Origin: Cristatella mucedo
Taxonomy: Eukaryota; Bryozoa; Phylactolaemata; Cristatellidae
Direction of reading: 5' to 3'
Length of the DNA stretch: 64,000 nt
NCBI GenBank assembly: GCA_009760855.2
Contig: WPIO01000010.1
Coordinates: forward strand, 7,425,501-7,489,500
Numbering within the stretch: position 1 is the stretch's first letter; each line of letters begins with the position of its first letter. This document shows positions 62,772-64,000 of the stretch, piece after piece. The notes under the pieces were generated by a model. It was not told the DNA's origin. It saw nothing but the letters and a program-made list of their open reading frames with translations, and ran no database searches. The position numbers were made by a program, and so were the translations under genes.

Positions 62772-63854
62772 GTATGCCTTTGAGTGGTATTCTTGCATAC
62801 AGATTTTCTTATTGTTGCAGGCCTGCTTGCTACATCTGCGATTTGGATGTAATTACAGGTCCTACTACAGTTTTATTAGGACTTATTCAATTCTGTGCTT
62901 TAGTAAAATTGAATTTTGCTGTTAAGGATATTGATGCTCCTTAGTGCCCTTGTCACTATATGCTAATGCTTTAGCACTTTTGTATCTATACATAGATAAG
63001 TATTTTAACTGGCTGATTTTAAGGTTGGATGTTCGTTTTATCGGTAAATATTCACCATGTATAGCTGCTTGTTAGCAGCACCATATATATGCTGGGTCTC
63101 TCTAAGTTACGTAAGGGACAATTTGGAAAACCACTGTCTGTGACTTGTCACTGTGCCCACATGACTGGAATAATCTAGGTGATAAAGAATATACATCGTG
63201 CATATTTTTTGTAAATAAGTGAGTGGCTTAGTACTTGTAAACTGCTGCAATTCTTAGAGTGTATGGTTGGTATTCACACATCCACGGGTTCTTTTTTATG
63301 CTTCAAGGTTACCTTTAAACCTTAAGAGACTAGCTTGTGTTAGATGTTTTCATGCTTTAGATGTACCAATGTATCGCAGCTTTTATTTCTCTCGTTCCAT
63401 TTTGGAGTAGGGGCATTATTTCTTTATTTTTGCTAAGCCAGTTGAGGCATACATTGTAAACTCATTTCAGTTTATTTTATCGATAGGTGGCTTTATGACA
63501 CGGGCTACATGTTTCAAAGTGCCTTGTTTCATCCAGTTAACATTGTCGTGCAGGTATTGATGTTGATATTATGAGCAAGCAGCATGTAATGGAGACAGTG
63601 AGCACGTAGCATGTGATGGAGACAGTAACGAGGCACATCATTATAGTTATACTCTATCAGATGTTCGTTGCTTCGCTTAACTGCATTCGAGTCATTTTAT
63701 TTTTCTTTATCACTTTTGTCTCCATTAGTCTTATATCTCTTTTCTTTCTTACTCTCTGTCTGAAACGTTATGATGGTATGCTATTCACATGTTGTCGATC
63801 GTTTATGAGGAAGTCAAGGAGGAGTTTAGGCTCATGTTTTATCCAAAAAGCTGT
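62772..63854. other. GCLC intron 12 (partial)
   Basis: AT-rich; a short direct repeat (GTGATGGAGACAGT near 63612, TAATGGAGACAGT near 63588) and no other feature recognised. Confidence 0.45.
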
Positions 63855-63985
63855 GTTGACCTCCTTAAACATACTTTACTTACCATTAAATTGCATTTCC
63901 CTTTGCAGCAAATGTAAAGCGCCTAGAAAGAGATTAAGTTCTCTGAGGGCGCTTTATCAAGTGTATTATTATTATTATTATTACT
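63855..63985 (+). mobile_element. L2 LINE 3' end fragment, well preserved
   Basis: TACTTACCATTAAATTGCAT, then the hairpin AAAGCGCCTAGAAAGAGATT / GGGCGCTTTATCAAGTGTAT identical to the 8238 copy, and (ATT)n. Probably a recent, strongly 5'-truncated insertion. Confidence 0.93.
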
Positions 63986-64000
63986 TGATGAATAATGATG

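Overview
This is nuclear DNA from an animal, most likely an invertebrate. Coding sequence is split into short exons by introns of about 90 bases to 10 kb with GT-AG borders. The three proteins recognised are eukaryotic, and the rest is dominated by L2-type LINEs, tRNA-derived SINEs, Tc1/pogo/hAT transposon remains and dinucleotide microsatellites. The phylum cannot be fixed from what I can see.

Three genes lie in tandem on the + strand. (1) APH1, the gamma-secretase scaffold subunit, has six exons from 7358 to 21400 and gives a complete protein of about 260 residues. Its first intron appears to be GC-AG, and its 10.4-kb third intron is inflated by an L2 element and Tc1 remains. (2) SNRNP27, the 27-kDa protein of the U4/U6.U5 tri-snRNP, has seven exons from 26113 to 39985 and gives a complete protein of about 146 residues with an N-terminal RS domain. 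(3) GCLC, the catalytic subunit of glutamate-cysteine ligase, has twelve exons from 45630 to 62771 covering the first 470 residues; the C-terminal part lies beyond the window. The sequence just upstream of GCLC carries a CRE, an E-box, a reverse CCAAT motif and an antioxidant-response-element match. The three genes act in unrelated processes (membrane proteolysis, splicing, glutathione synthesis), so their order is synteny rather than a pathway cluster.

Between and inside the genes, one L2 family supplies one near-intact copy (8238-10391, with a 10-bp target-site duplication) and many 5'-truncated pieces on both strands. One SINE family (SINE B) ends in the same bulged hairpin as the L2 3' end. 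A second tRNA-like family (SINE A) has an unrelated tail. A pogo/Tigger-like transposon (672-2224) sits inside a SINE A copy. Two 170-bp pogo-like MITEs, one 634-bp pogo-like non-autonomous element, one hAT-like MITE, a BED zinc-finger fragment and four Tc1-like fossils were also found. A roughly 650-base foldback of nested microsatellites and inverted arms lies in SNRNP27 intron 4-5. I found no evidence of a new defence-like or biosynthetic system. The most informative novelties are the LINE/SINE tail pair, the nested insertions, the foldback, a perfect 22-bp intronic hairpin and the splice-site oddities.
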